Positions 21,821-33,264 of a stretch of 64,000 nucleotides of DNA are shown here, in pieces. Below the pieces are notes generated by a model. It was not told the origin of the DNA. It made no database searches and saw only the letters and a program-made list of their open reading frames with translations. Positions within the stretch are counted from its first letter, which is position 1, and every line of letters begins with the position of its first letter. Source of the DNA: Cavia porcellus (Eukaryota; Chordata; Mammalia; Rodentia; Caviidae); assembly GCF_034190915.1 (NCBI RefSeq), contig NW_026947486.1, forward strand, positions 81,882,044 to 81,946,043. Reading direction: 5' to 3'. The translations under genes were made by a program, and so were the position numbers.

Positions 21821-22257
21821 TGTATTAACTTTCCATCACTGTGACAAAATACCTGGACAAATCAGGTTTCAGTCCACAGTCACTCGACTCCATTGTTTCT
21901 GGATGCCTCTCTGTGATGAGGCAGAGAATCATGGTGTGGAGCACGTAGAGCACGTAGTGGAACAAAACTGCTCACCTCATGGAAGCCAGGAAAAAGGGGG
22001 AGGCAAGGACAAGGTATACTCCCCAAGTTCATATGCCCATGACCCACTCCCTTCAACTAGGTCCTATTACCCGTTTCCATCTCTTTCCAATACTGTCATC
22101 AAATTATGAATCCATCAATGGATTAGTCTATTGGTGAAGTTAGAGTCCTCATGACCTGTTCATCTTCCAAAAGCCTCATTTCTGATGTTACTACATTGGG
22201 TGGAAGGCTTCCAAAAGTTGAGCCTTCAGGGGGATATGGTAGATCCAAATCATAGCA
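21821..22257 (-). mobile_element. ERVL-MaLR LTR
   Basis: Read on the minus strand it begins 'tgctatgatttggatctacc' (ending at 22257 in plus coordinates). It includes the reverse of 'tgacccactcccttcaactagg' and ends with '...tcacagtgatggaaagttaataca'. This is a full-length LTR layout opposite in strand to the MaLR internal DNA that follows. Confidence 0.75.
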
Positions 22258-22263
22258 TTCTTC

Positions 22264-23487
22264 TTGTGGGCCCCAAATCTTGTATCCATCTTACAATACA
22301 AAATGCATTCAGTCATTTCAAACGGGAAGGAGAACTTTATTGGAAATTTGACTAGAGGTAATTTGTGTTATATTCTGGGAAACAACTGGTCTACATTTTT
22401 CCATGTCCTGAGACTGTGTGAGGCTGACTTTAAAGAGGATGAACAAGTTTATCTGTCAGAGAAAATTTCAAGGCAACAAAGAATCAGGCAGTTAAAGCAT
22501 AGGTTTTAGCTAGATTTATAGTGAAAATTGTGAGCAAAAGGTACAACAAGAAGATTTGAAAAATGTGCAGTTTGGCCAGAAAAGAAGCATGTTTAAAGCC
22601 ATGGACCAAAGAGGGCATAGCTGGTGAAGAGATTAGTGCCATTCAAAAGGAGCCAAGCACTTTGCACTGGAACAGTAGGAAAGATGCCTTGAGGACATCT
22701 CAGTAATCAGAAAGATCCCACACTTTGCAGGCTCAAGAATGGAAAAAATGACAGCATTGAAAAAACTGCTTTGAGAAGAGAAGAGGGGTCATCTCCCACA
22801 GGGCTGCCTAGGGAATTGCTTCCTCAGAAATCATTTCACCATGCTCAGCAACCCAGACACTCAGAGAAGGACACAGCCATGGTCCAAGTGGGCCTAGGTA
22901 CTGTTCAAGCCAACAGAATACCTTGGCCTTGTCCATATGGTGCTGGTATTGGAGGTACACAAAATGCAAGCACTATAGAGTCACAAAGGCTTCCACTAAG
23001 ATTTTAAAGGAAGGCTTGCAGGCCAGGCTATAGGTTACAGGTGGGAATCTATGTGGTCAATCCCTGATATAGGGCAATGCATGAAGCTATGAGAGTGAGA
23101 CTAAAGCTGCAATGGAGAGCCACGAATGTGGAAGGTCTGCTAAGAAAAACTGTAGGCAGTGAGCAGAGGCAGTCCAGGAGGGAGGCTTTATGGGTTTCAA
23201 CCAGCAAGGCCACAGTGGCAGGGCTATCTAAGCCCTTTATAACTCATATTATACCACCATGTGCCACAGATTCTGGACACAGAGCTGCAGGATTTAATGC
23301 CTGCCCTGCTAAGTGTCAGTTTTTGGTCTCATCTCTCCTTGCTACACCTGCATTCTTCTCTTGGAATGAGAATGTTTACTCTGTGTCAGTGTATCTTGAA
23401 AATTTGTAACTTCATTTTTTGTTTAATAGGGGCTGACAGCTAAAAGTTGCCTGGAATCTCAAAGAAGATTTCAGAATTGGACTTTTT
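22264..23487 (+). mobile_element. MaLR internal region, copy 1
   Basis: This non-coding-looking tract shares an ordered set of blocks with 25380-26260: 'tttggccagaaaagaagc', 'actgctttgagaagag', 'aggcttccactaagatttta', 'aggtctgctaagaaaaactgtaggcagtgagcagaggcag', 'aagccctttataactca', 'atttaatgcctgccctgctaagtgt', and 'ataggggctgacagctaaaagttgcctggaatctcaaagaag'. MaLR internal regions are known to lack functional pol/env, consistent with no conserved frame here. Open frames at 22771 and 23077 are shadows. Confidence 0.65.
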
Positions 23488-23565
23488 TTGAAAATACGTA
23501 GGGCTAGACTTAAACTCACTGTTTAGTTCAGGCTGGCATCAAACTCGTGGTGATCTTCATTCCCA
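23488..23565 (-). mobile_element. Partial B1 SINE
   Basis: 'gggctagacttaaactcactgtttagttcaggctggcatcaaactcgtggtgatc' is the reverse of the middle of a B1. Both ends are missing. Confidence 0.5.
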
Positions 23566-23569
23566 CCTG

Positions 23570-24160
23570 AAAACTCATGAATACGGTCATGAATACGGTC
23601 TTTACTGTATACATTCCTGTCAGCATTCTAGTCTTCTGAACTTACACCGGAATTTCCTATTAAGTTCTGCTGACAACATTCTAGGGCTTCTCTAGCCCAG
23701 TTCTCTAAGCTTTTCTAAACTGATCTTGCAAATCAATTCCACAGGCTTCTGGACCATATGGTCATGCACAGTCATATCAGTGACTCCAATTCTTAGTACC
23801 AATTTTTTTCCATGTTAACTTTTTGTCACTGTGACAAAAATAACTGATAATAACAACTTAAAGAGAAAAAGATTTGTTTTTCTTTCATGTTTAGAGACTT
23901 TGGCTCATGGTCACTTGGACCCTTTGCTGTAGGCCTGTGGCAAACTAGAACACCATGGCAAGGAAAACGTAACGGAGCAAATCTCACTTCATGGCAGATA
24001 GGAAACACAGAGAGCTAGAGAGACCAGTAGCTGATCAGTCTAAGAAACTAGAAGTCACAAAACTAAAGGGACCAATAATACAGCCTTAATATGAAGCTGA
24101 AGATATGGAAGCTCCTTGGTAAATCACTGCTGTGAGTTCATGTTGAATGGCTGAAGAAGT
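23570..24160 (-). mobile_element. MaLR LTR plus start of its internal region
   Basis: On the minus strand the LTR ends '...tcacagtgacaaaaagttaaca' (23813), followed by a short A/T spacer and 'ttggtactaagaattggagtc', the typical MaLR internal start. The LTR body covers about 23813-24160. A 12-bp tandem duplication ('catgaatacggt' twice, about 23577-23600) lies in the internal part. Confidence 0.6.
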
Positions 24161-24460
24161 TGGAATCTGATGCCCATGGGTGACGGAAAGAGCAAAAGAT
24201 GCACCCACTAAACAGAATAAAGCTTGCAAGCACTGACTTCTTCCTTCTGAATTTGTGCCATCTGGGCCCCTAACCTATTTGGGTTAGATCTTTCCCAAAT
24301 CTTTGTCTGCTGTTTCAAATTCAAATCATCTGTGAAAACACCTTCATAGACACACCTGGACATTCCCAGAAGTGTACTGTACTAATCTAGGTATCTCTAA
24401 CTCCAGTCAAGTTGGCAGTGATGTCTAACCATTGGAGAGGTTAAGTGATATGGGCAATAG
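24161..24460 (-). mobile_element. LTR-like ancient repeat, family unresolved
   Basis: The minus-strand reading 'tccaatggttagacatcactgccaacttgactgg...aggtgtgtctatgaaggtgttttcacag...gaagtcagtgcttgcaagctttattctg' is a pattern I associate with old mammalian LTR or MER-type repeats. I cannot name the family securely. Confidence 0.35.
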
Positions 24461-24503
24461 CAAAAGAAATATTTAATATACAATTTATTGGAGTCTTGGA
24501 AGG

Positions 24504-24896
24504 TGTTATGGCTTGTGTCTAGATGTCCCCCACCCAAAGCCTCATGAGGTCATAGGTGGGACTTCTTCAGACATGACCAGATCTAAAGTGTGTGACACAG
24601 GAATTGATTCTTGGTGAATGCTAGGATCAAAGGCACAGCATTATGGATGTAAGTGCTACTCGCCCTAAGTACCTGGGATAAGATATGAGGTAGTAGGAGT
24701 TCTGTTCTTCCCTTACCTGTTTTGCTACCTTTTCCCCACCATGAACTATTTCTCTTCTGCAATTCCTGTCTGCCATGCCACTTTGCTTTGGAGCCAGCCA
24801 AAGATGGACTGAAATCTCTATAAATTGTGAGCTAAATAAACATTTCCTCCCTTAACTTGTGGGTATCTCAGCAACTAGAGAAAAGTAATCAAGACA
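24504..24896 (+). mobile_element. ERVL-MaLR 5' LTR
   Basis: It starts 'tgttatggcttgtgtctagatgtcccccacccaaagcctc'. It contains 'ctgtctgccatgccactttgctttggagccagcc', 'atggactgaaatctctataaattgtgagc', 'taaataaacatttcctcccttaacttgtggg', and ends '...aagtaatcaagaca'. Internal sequence follows directly. Confidence 0.85.
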
Positions 24897-26330
24897 GAAT
24901 TTGGTACCAGAGAAATGGTTTTATTGCTGTAACTGTACTTGAGCATAAGACTTAGGAGCCTCTGGAGCTGGCTCGTGAGAAAGGGAAGAGTTAGGAAAGA
25001 TTTGGAGATGCCAGCTGAAAAAGAAGAGCTAGAATACTCTAGGGTGTACTTGATGGGAGATTCTGATCAGAGCTTACAAGACCAGAAGGCTGATAGAAAT
25101 TCTACTGGTAAAGACCAGGCTCAGGAGGTTTCTGCTGGGAAGAAGGAATGCATTAGCTGTTGGACTCCAGATGATGTGTGTTATGCCTTGGCAGAAAGTT
25201 TGTCTGCATTTTGCATGTGTCTGACTTGTGTCCAAAGACATTGCTGAGACTGAGACTAAGGCCACTAGACTAACTAATCTAATAGAAAAAAATTTAAGGT
25301 AGTCTAAATTTGAGGCAGTGTCATAGCTACTGTTGAGGACTTTTGGTCAGACTTATGTTGAGAATCAAGAGCAAAGGGTCCATCAGAATGATTCAAAATA
25401 TCTTGGGTTTAGCCAAAAAGGAAGCTCCAACAAAGATAGAACTTGGGAACTCTTAATTGCTGAGAAGGAATAGGAGAACAGAAAAGATATACTAAAGGCA
25501 TCACAAGAAGCAGCAGGACTGCACCTTTTACCACCTCCAAATTACAAAAGCTTTGCTTTGAGAAGAGAGCCCTAGAGCACCATGTTTCACAATTTCAGCA
25601 GTCTAGAGTTTTTCCTCAGGATTTGTTTCATAGGCACTCGACTCTACAGTCAAGAGAGAAGGAAGCCTGGCTCATGCTGCACCTGGTGGCAGACCTTGGC
25701 AACATCCACATAGTCCTGGTTTTAGGTGCTTTCAGGGTGCAAGAGTTGGGGGTCAGGAAGGCTTCCACTCAGATTTCAGAAGAAGAGCACTGCCTGAGAA
25801 GCCAGTCAGTGTGCCCCTGAGAGAGTAGTGTTAAGCTGTGAGTGTGGATCCAAAGGTTCAGTGGAGACCTTGGAGAAGCCAGGAATGTGGATCATCTGAG
25901 GAAAGCTGCAAGGAGGTAGCAGAAACAGCCCAAGAGAAAAGCCAGGGGATGTACAACAACCAGCAGTGATGTAGGGCGCAGAAGCACCCAAGCCCTTTAG
26001 AGTTCACAACTTGCTACAGGTTGTGGGAGATGCTGAAAGTGGAACTGTGGAAATTAATGTTTGCCCTGCTGCATTTTGGACTTGATTGGGTCCCATTTCT
26101 TTGTATTCTCCTATTTGCACCTTTTGAAAGGTAATGTTTATCTTGTGCTATTGTAATGTTGAAAGTGTTTAACTTTCTTTTCATTTGCACAGGGGCTCAC
26201 AGCTAAGAGTTTACATTAAATCTCAGAAGAGACTTCGGACTTAGACTTTTCAGCAATGCTGAAAATGTTAGGGCAATGGCAACTCTTGGAGATGAACTAA
26301 ATGCCTTTTGCGTAAAGGGATGTGCATGAG
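24897..26330 (+). mobile_element. MaLR internal region, copy 2
   Basis: It begins 'gaatttggtaccagagaaatgg', the usual MaLR start with a primer-site-like 'tttggtaccag'. It shares its block order with 22560-23480. The end 'gaactaaatgccttttgcg...' continues beyond the inserted retroposon at 26946 ('tctttggggggc'). No 3' LTR follows, so the provirus is truncated. No conserved frame is present. Confidence 0.7.
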
Positions 26331-26928
26331 AAGCAAGCAGCTCACCTCCCTGGTAAGCAGCTGTGGTGTGGCAGGCTGCAGCAGCCCTTCCAGGGGGAGA
26401 ACCACCAGTGTCTCCTGAGATCTGCGCCATGTTGGAACTTAGGGCGCTGGGAAACCAAGCCATCAGCCTGCCTCCCTGTTAAGCAATAGTGAGCCTACCG
26501 GTGCACGGCCTTAGAGTCAAACATCCCATTTCCCCTTCCCCCCTTTAGCAAATGGGAACCAGAGATCTGAGCATCTCTTGGGAGGATGACCATAAGCAAT
26601 ATAGCAAATAATGGGGATTTCCGTCTACCATCTTTTTGAAGGCAAGTATTTTTATTACTGTTTTGCTTTATTCTGATTAATGGTACTGCTTATTCAATAT
26701 TCTGTTTTGATAAGTTCTATAATGTTTTTTACTTCATTTTATTTTGCTATACATGATTGAAAGAACAACTATTGTGATGATAACGAGATATACTGTGATA
26801 CCTATTGCTGTTATCCTGGTAACCTGCTGTGAAGTTCTGGACCAATTTCACTACACTGCATCAATTGGCTTTGTTCTGTCTTGTTCTGTTGTATTTTACT
26901 ACCTTCAAAATAATAAAAACAAAGAAGA
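26331..26928 (+). mobile_element. Chimeric retroposon, copy B, with 17-bp TSD
   Basis: A 598-bp insert sits between identical 17-bp direct repeats 'aaagggatgtgcatgag' (26314-26330 and 26929-26945). It interrupts the end of a MaLR internal region. The head (26331-26560) is GC-richer with two related blocks ('cctccctggtaagcagctgtggtg' and 'cctccctgttaagcaatagtgagc'). 'agatctgagcatctcttgggaggat...gcaatatagcaaataatgggg' matches copy A at 4955-5005. The T-rich tail has 'ctgttttgctttattctg' and 'gttctgtcttgttctgttgtatttt', and ends 'aaaataataaaaacaaagaag'. This is the structure expected of a LINE-mobilised non-autonomous element. Confidence 0.7.
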
Positions 26929-26945
26929 AAAGGGATGTGCATGAG

Positions 26946-27102
26946 TCTTTGGGGGGCAAATTTGTAGTGCTTTCTTGGTTACAAAATCTATATTTTTCCT
27001 TTCTTTGCCAGATAGTTATGGAACACACAGTAAGTTCACCTGATAAAAGTACTTAAAATATTGAAAATTTATTGACCATCATGAAACTTATTTTTTAAAT
27101 TG
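26946..27102. other. MaLR internal end and single-copy DNA before the L1
   Basis: 'tctttggggggc' continues the MaLR internal region. The rest is AT-rich DNA leading into the 15-bp target-site duplication of the L1 (27103-27117). Confidence 0.5.
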
Positions 27103-27117
27103 ACATTCAAATCTTTT

Positions 27118-28278
27118 TTTAAAATTTTATTTAAAAGGAAAAAGAGAAAAAACAAAACAAAACAAAGTGGTGTAAGGGTACAAGTAATACAGAACTACAA
27201 AAAAAAAACAGTAAGAAATCACCAGTTAACAGATTACATATTATCATCTTAGAGATAGTTGCTCAAATCACAGTATCAAAGAATACAAAGTGGACATTCA
27301 AACAGTGAGACTGCAAACAGTTGTGTTCAATGATCCAACCAAAAACATTAATATGGTCAGCTATTTAACACCCCTAAACACACTTGCTGTTGTATCCTTT
27401 AGAGCACTTTTTTCCCTCTCTTTTTTACAACAAAATTTACACATTTTAGGTTTTATTACTCCTTAGTCCTTATTACTTTTTTGGGGGGGAGAGAATAAAG
27501 TCAAATATGGCAAAACAAAGCTGTCAGTCAAAACCAAGGATAGACATAGCACATGATGTAAAACAGAGTACAAGGTTATCAACAATGGTTATCAACCATG
27601 TCTCGTGGTTTCCTTAAAAAGAATTGTCTATCTCATTAGATATTATAAAGTTGAACAAAACAGTAGAGAACAAGACCAATAAAACTTAAGCACTGTAAAC
27701 ATTACAGGACTTCCAAAGGAGACAATAGTCAAACCAGAATGGGCATCTTAGTGAATCTTATTGCATTCAAAGTAGTTGCCTATACCCTCAAACTTGATAC
27801 TATCATACAGAATGGAACAGAGTCTAATCAGTCAAAACAAGATAGTGGGAGTATTACAGGACTTCAAAACAAGTTAATAGGAAATCAAAAAAAGTTACTA
27901 TTATATATCCTGCTAATTTATTAATTTTTCCCCTTAATTAAAAAAAACATAAAAAATAACTAAATTTTTTTAATGAATAAGGGAGAGATTGAGATAAAAC
28001 AGGACATAACAATATAACAATACAGGTCAAAGCATGACTGTTTCAGCAACCTAGTGCTTCACCACCAAATAACCCAACTTAATAGTAGTTACCATAGTGT
28101 CTGTCTTTTTCCTTGAAATATTTGAATAAAACTTCATATACTATAGCTTCAAATATTTCCATATCAAGAAGCGCAGAATAAAGCCTTTCCAATTAATAAG
28201 TGAAAACTTTATAAGGCTTCAAGACCACGTAATGGGGAATCATGATTACCACATATTTTTATATATTTGAATCATTAC
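27118..28278 (-). other. LINE-1 3' UTR with ~150-bp tandem units
   Basis: Two copies of 'attacaggactt' (27701 and 27853; sense 'aagtcctgtaat') lie about 152 bp apart within related surroundings, showing a tandem 3' UTR unit. The segment around 27773-27804 (sense 'tagtatcaagtttgaggg') is shared with the half-LINE at 59361-59392. The sense 3' end, with 'aactggtgatttcttactg' about 120 bases before the tail, also matches the half-LINE's 3' end at 60088-60106. Confidence 0.7.
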
Positions 28279-31200
28279 TTACATTAGGGAAACTATTCGG
28301 TATTCACACATGTGAGATTGATTTATTTCACTTATGAGTATGGTCTCAAGCTGCGCCCATTTATTGATAAATATCTCAATGTGATCCTTCTTTATAGCTG
28401 AATAATACTCCATTGTATAGAAATACCACAACTTTTTTATCCATTCCTCAGTTGATGGAAACTTGGGTTGTTTCCAAGATCTGGCGATTACAAATTGTGC
28501 TGCTATAAACATAGGTGCGCATATATCACTGTGGTATGATACTTTCAGTTCTTCTGGGAATATGCCTAGAAGTGGAATAGCTGGAATAAATGGGACTTCC
28601 AATCCCAGCTTTTTGAGAAATCTCCAGACTGACCTCCACAAAGGCTGCACCAGTCTACACGCCCACCAACAGTGTAGGAGAGTTCCTTTTTCCCCACAGC
28701 CTCTCCAGCATTTGTTGTTGGTTTTCTTGATCCTGGCCATTCTTTCAGGAGTGAGATGGTATCTCAGTGTGGTTTTAATTTGCATTTCTCTAATGACCAA
28801 TGATGATGAACATTTTTTCATGTATTTATTTGCCATTTGCATTTCTTCATCTGAGAATTGCGTATTCATCTCAGATGCCCATTTTTGTATTGGATCTTTG
28901 AATTTTGGGGGTCTGATTTTTTTTTAATTCTTTATATGTTTTAGACAAGAGTCCCTTGTGTGAGAGAGAGTTCACTAAAATCTTTTCCCAGTTTGTGGGT
29001 TTTCTTTTCACTATGCTAGAGATTTCTTTTGACATGCAGAAACTTTTTAATAAGAACTGGTCCCAGTTATCGATTCTGGGAAGTATTTCCCGTGCAGTTT
29101 GTGTCCTGTTCATGAATTCTCTACCTACTCCTACATCTTTAAGGTTTTTACCCAATTTGTCTTCCAATAGATTTAGTGTTTCTGTTTTAGTATTCAGATC
29201 TTTGACCCATTTAGATTTTAATTTAGTACATGGTGATAGACATGGGTCTAGCTTTAGTTTTCAGCAAATGGAGAGCCAGTTTTTCCAGCACATTTATTAA
29301 AGAGACTGTCGTTCTTCCAGTGAAACTGCTTGGCTCCTTTATCAAAAATAAGGTGGTTGAGTGTGTTTGTAGTTGTGGTTGGATCTTCTAATCTATTCCA
29401 TTGATCTTTGGCTCTGTTTTGATTCCAATACAAGTTGATTTTACTACTGTTGCTTTGTAGTATAACTTCAAGTCAGGGATTGTGATGCCTCCTGCCTTGC
29501 CTTTGCTGCTTAGAATTGCCTTTGCTATTCTAGGTCTCTTCTGGTTCCAGATGAATTTTAGTAGTGATTTGTCTAGATCTATAAGGTATGTTGATGGTAT
29601 TTTTATTGGGATTGCACTGAATCTGTATAACAGTTTTGGGAGAATGGCTATTTTCACAATGTTTGTTCTTCCTATCCATGAGCAAGGGATGTCTTTCCAT
29701 TTTCTGAGATTATCTTCAATTTCTTTTTTCAGTGTATTATAATTTTCACTGTATAGGTCTTTCACTTCTTTCGTAAGAGTAATTCCTAAATATTTCATTT
29801 TTTTGCTTGCTAATGTGAAGAGTATAGTTTCTCTTATTTCCCTCTCTGTGATTTTGTTGTTCGAGTATAGGAATGCTATTGATTTCTGAGTATTGATTTT
29901 GTATCCAGCCACATTACTGAATTTATTTATTGTATCTAAGAGTCTTTCAATGGAGTTTAGGGGGTCTTCTATGTAGAGTATCATGTCATCTGCAAACAAT
30001 GATAATTTAACTTCTTCTTTTCCTATCTTTATCCCTTTTATTTCTCTCTCTTGCCTAATTGCTCTGGCTAGTACTTCCAGTACTATATTAAATAGGAATA
30101 GTGATAAAGGACATCCTTGTCTTGTGCCTGATTCTAAAGTAAAGGCTTTCAGTTTTTGGCCATTTAGTATGATGCTGGCTGTTGGTTTGTCATAAATGGC
30201 CTTTATTATATTGAGGTAAAGACCATCTATTCCAATTTTCTGTAAAATTCTTATCATGAATAAATGTTGGACTTTATCGAAGGCTTTTTCTTCATCTGTA
30301 GAAATGATCATGTGATTCTTACTTTTGGCTTTATTGATATGGTGGATTACATTTATTGATTTACATATGTTGAACCATCCTTGCATTCCTGGGATGAATC
30401 CCACCTGGTCATGGTGTATAATCTTCTTGATGATTTGCTGGATCCTATTTGCCAATATTTTATTGAGGATTTTTGCATCTGTGTTCATTAGGGAGATCGG
30501 TCTATAGTTCTCTTTTATAGTTGGGTCTTTCTCAGGTTTTGGTACTAGAGTAATATTTGCTTCCAGGAATGACTTAGGAAGGATTGCTTCCCTTTCAATT
30601 TCATTGAATAGTTTGAGGAGTGTCGGCATTAGGTCTTCTTTATATTTCTTGTAGAATTCTGCAGTGAATCCATCTGGGCCTGGGCTCTTCTTGGTGGGCA
30701 AGGACCCAATTACATTCTCAATTTCATTAGCAGAGATTGGGTTATTCAACAGTTTTATATCCTCTTGATCTAGCTTTGGTACTTCATATGCTTCTAAGAA
30801 TCTGTCTATTTCTTCTGTGTTATCAAACTTTTGAGAGTAGAGGTTTTCGAAATAGGTATTGATGATCCTCTGTATTTCTATTGGGTCTGTAGTGATTTCT
30901 CCTTTTTCATTTCTTATTGCATGAATTTGAGCTTTTTCTTTCCTTTTTTTAATAAGGTTGGCTATGGGCTTATCGATTTTATTTATTCTTTCAAAGAACC
31001 AACTCTTTGATTCGTTGATTCTTTGGATTGTTTTCTTAGTCTCTATTGCATTGATTTCTGCTCTGATTTTTATAATTTCCTCTCTTCTTTTGGCTTTGGG
31101 CTTGACTTGCTCTTCTTTTTCTAGCTGTTTGAGGTGTAGCATCAAGTTATTTATTTGTATTCGTTCTGTTTTCCTGATGTGGGAACTCAGTGCAATAAAT

Positions 31201-32128
31201 TTTCCTCTCAGATCGGCTTTCATTGCATCCCACAGATTCTGGTAAGTTGTATCTGCATTTTCATTTTCTTGTAGGTATTGTTTAATTTCTTCTTTAATTT
31301 CTTCTGTGAACCACTGATTACTCAAGAGTGTGTTATTCAGTTTCCATTTGTTTGCGGGATTTTTGCAGTATCTTTTATCATTAATTTCTAATTTCAGAGC
31401 GCTATGATCCGATCACATGCAAGGGATGATTTCAACTCTTTTGCATTTGTTTAAATATGTTCTGTGAGTTAATATATGGTCTATTTTAGAGAATGATCCA
31501 TGTACTGCTGAGAAGAATGTGTATTCTGCTGTTGTTGGGTGGAACATTCTGTATATGTCTATCAAATCCATTTGTTCGCAGGTGTGATTCACTTCTGTTA
31601 TTTCTTTGCTCATTTTCTGTCTGGTTGATCTGTCCCTTGGTGTCAATGGCATATTAAGGTCTCCTGTTACAATTGTGTTACTGATAATTTGAGTTTTCAT
31701 TTCTGTTAATAGTTGTTTTATATAACTGGGTGCTCTGGAGTTTGGTGCATATATATTTAAGATAGTTATCTCTTCCTCTTGGAGTTTTCCCCTAAGGAGT
31801 ATGTAGTGACCTTCTTTGTACTTTATGGTCATTGTTGCTTTAAAGTTCGTGTTGTCTGCAAACAGTATGGCTACTCCTGCTTTTTTTTTTTTTTTTTTTG
31901 GTTTCCTGCTCCATGAAGTATTGTTTTCCATCCTTTGACTTTCAATCTGTGAGTATCCTTCTGGGTTAGATGGGTTTCCTGTAAAGAGCATATGGTTGGA
32001 TTTTGTTTCTTGATCCATTCTGCTAGTCTGTTTCTTTTGATTGGTGCATTGAGACCATTTACATTAATGGTTATTACTGTTAAATGCTGGTTTATTGTTG
32101 ACATGTTATCTCTCTGCTGTTGCATCAT
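28279..32128 (-). pseudogene. ORF2: LINE-1 ORF2 (endonuclease-reverse transcriptase), recently broken
   Basis: The span is about 1,280 codons, the normal ORF2 length. The N-terminal APE-type endonuclease keeps Asn-Val-Asn-Gly-Leu-Asn, Leu-Gln-Glu-Thr-His, Tyr-Ala-Pro-Asn, Gly-Asp-Leu-Asn and Ser-Lys-Ile-Asp-His. The RT lies in a 645-residue open frame (29388-31325) with Asp-Glu-Glu-Lys-Ala-Phe-Asp (about residues 344-350) and Phe-Ala-Asp-Asp (444-447), so the catalytic aspartates are present. The C-terminal part keeps the Cys/His-rich Cys-Trp-Arg-Gly-Cys-Gly...His-Cys segment (28279-28869). Breaks: a frame change at the A19 tract (31881-31899), a TGA at 31413-31415, and frame changes near 29400 and 28870. 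The protein would nick target DNA and copy RNA in ribonucleoprotein particles. Confidence 0.93.
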
Positions 32129-32144
32129 TATCTTTCTATTCTGT

Positions 32145-33190
32145 TTAATTATCTGCTTTGCTTAGTGGTTTTTTCCTTTGTGTATCTAAATTGTCTTTCA
32201 ATATTTTTTGCAGGGTTGGTTTGGTGTTCATGAAGTTCTTCAGCTGTTCTTCGTCATGGAAATATCGTATTTCACCATCAATTTTGAATGATAGTTTTGC
32301 AGGATACATCAGTCTAGGTTGGAAATCATTTTGCTTTAGGATCTGGAATACTTCACTCCATGCTCTTCTTGACTTTATTGTTTGTGCTGAGAAGTCTGCT
32401 GTGATTCTGATAGGTTTTCCTTTATAAGTGATCTGTCTTTTCTCTCTGACAGCTTTTAATAATCTATTCTTGTGTTCGATTTCTGGGATGGTGATTATTA
32501 TATGTCTGGGTGTAGTTTTATTTTGGTTATGACTATTTGGAGTTCTATATGCTTCACTGATCCTGATGTCGGTTTCTGATCTCATGCTTGGGAAATTTTC
32601 AGCTATTACTTCTCTAAATATCCTCTTGACATCCTTTATGTTGTCTCCTTCTTTTTCATTTATCTGTATCATTCTTATGTTATTTTTCTTTGCATTGTCT
32701 TGCAGTTGTTAAATTGTTGTTTCCTGATTCCTTGTTATTTTTAAAAGATCTTTGCTTTCCTGTTCACTAGCTGCAATCCTGTCTTCAAGGTCTGAAATTC
32801 TATCTTCACTTTCATTGAGGCCGTTTTTACAACTTTCAGTGGAGTTTTTTATTTCCTGTATATCTCTGTGCATCTGCATTATGTATTCTGTTTGTTTCTT
32901 ATATTGCTCATCTAGGGATTCTATCTTTTTGTTTAGTTCCTCCAATTTTTTTAACTGTGTTTTCTTTAGATACATTCAGAATCTCTTTCATTTCTTTTAT
33001 CATTTCTTCTTTTACCTAGGAGATTATTTCGAGTTTGTATTTCTTTAATGCTTCCTGGAGTTGCTTGTTAATTTCAGTAGCTACTGTGTCTGATATTTGA
33101 GGTGAATGGCATATATTTTCTTCTATATACATTGCTCCTAGGGTTTCTTGAGATGGTCTGGGGGTTTGAGGTTGTAATTTGGTCTTTCAT
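32145..33190 (-). pseudogene. ORF1: LINE-1 ORF1 (RNA-binding chaperone), broken
   Basis: The C-terminal half (32145-32672) is open. It contains the conserved RRM/CTD landmarks Ala-Tyr-Arg-Thr-Pro, Thr-Pro-Arg-His-Ile-Ile, Lys-Pro-Ile-Arg-Ile-Thr-Ala-Asp and Arg-Arg-Ala-Trp. The heptad-rich coiled coil (32709-32975) is in the same frame but separated from it by a TAA at 32709-32711. Upstream, an indel in an A run near 32950 and a TAG near 33016 break the N-terminal part. ORF1p normally forms trimers that coat L1 RNA. Confidence 0.88.
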
Positions 33191-33264
33191 GTTGTGATTT
33201 TCCTATATTTCTGTGTTTCAAGTGTTATTTGAAAGCTTCCTCAGGGTCTGTTGGAAATCCCCTT

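Noticed and set aside
28463..28927. 154-codon plus-strand frame opposite L1 ORF2
   Set aside because: It is the antisense shadow of the ORF2 C-terminus, which carries the conserved L1 motifs on the minus strand.
29388..31325. 645-codon frame as a host protein-coding gene
   Set aside because: It contains the L1 RT motifs and lies in frame with L1 endonuclease sequence inside a TSD-bounded L1. It is a retrotransposon gene.
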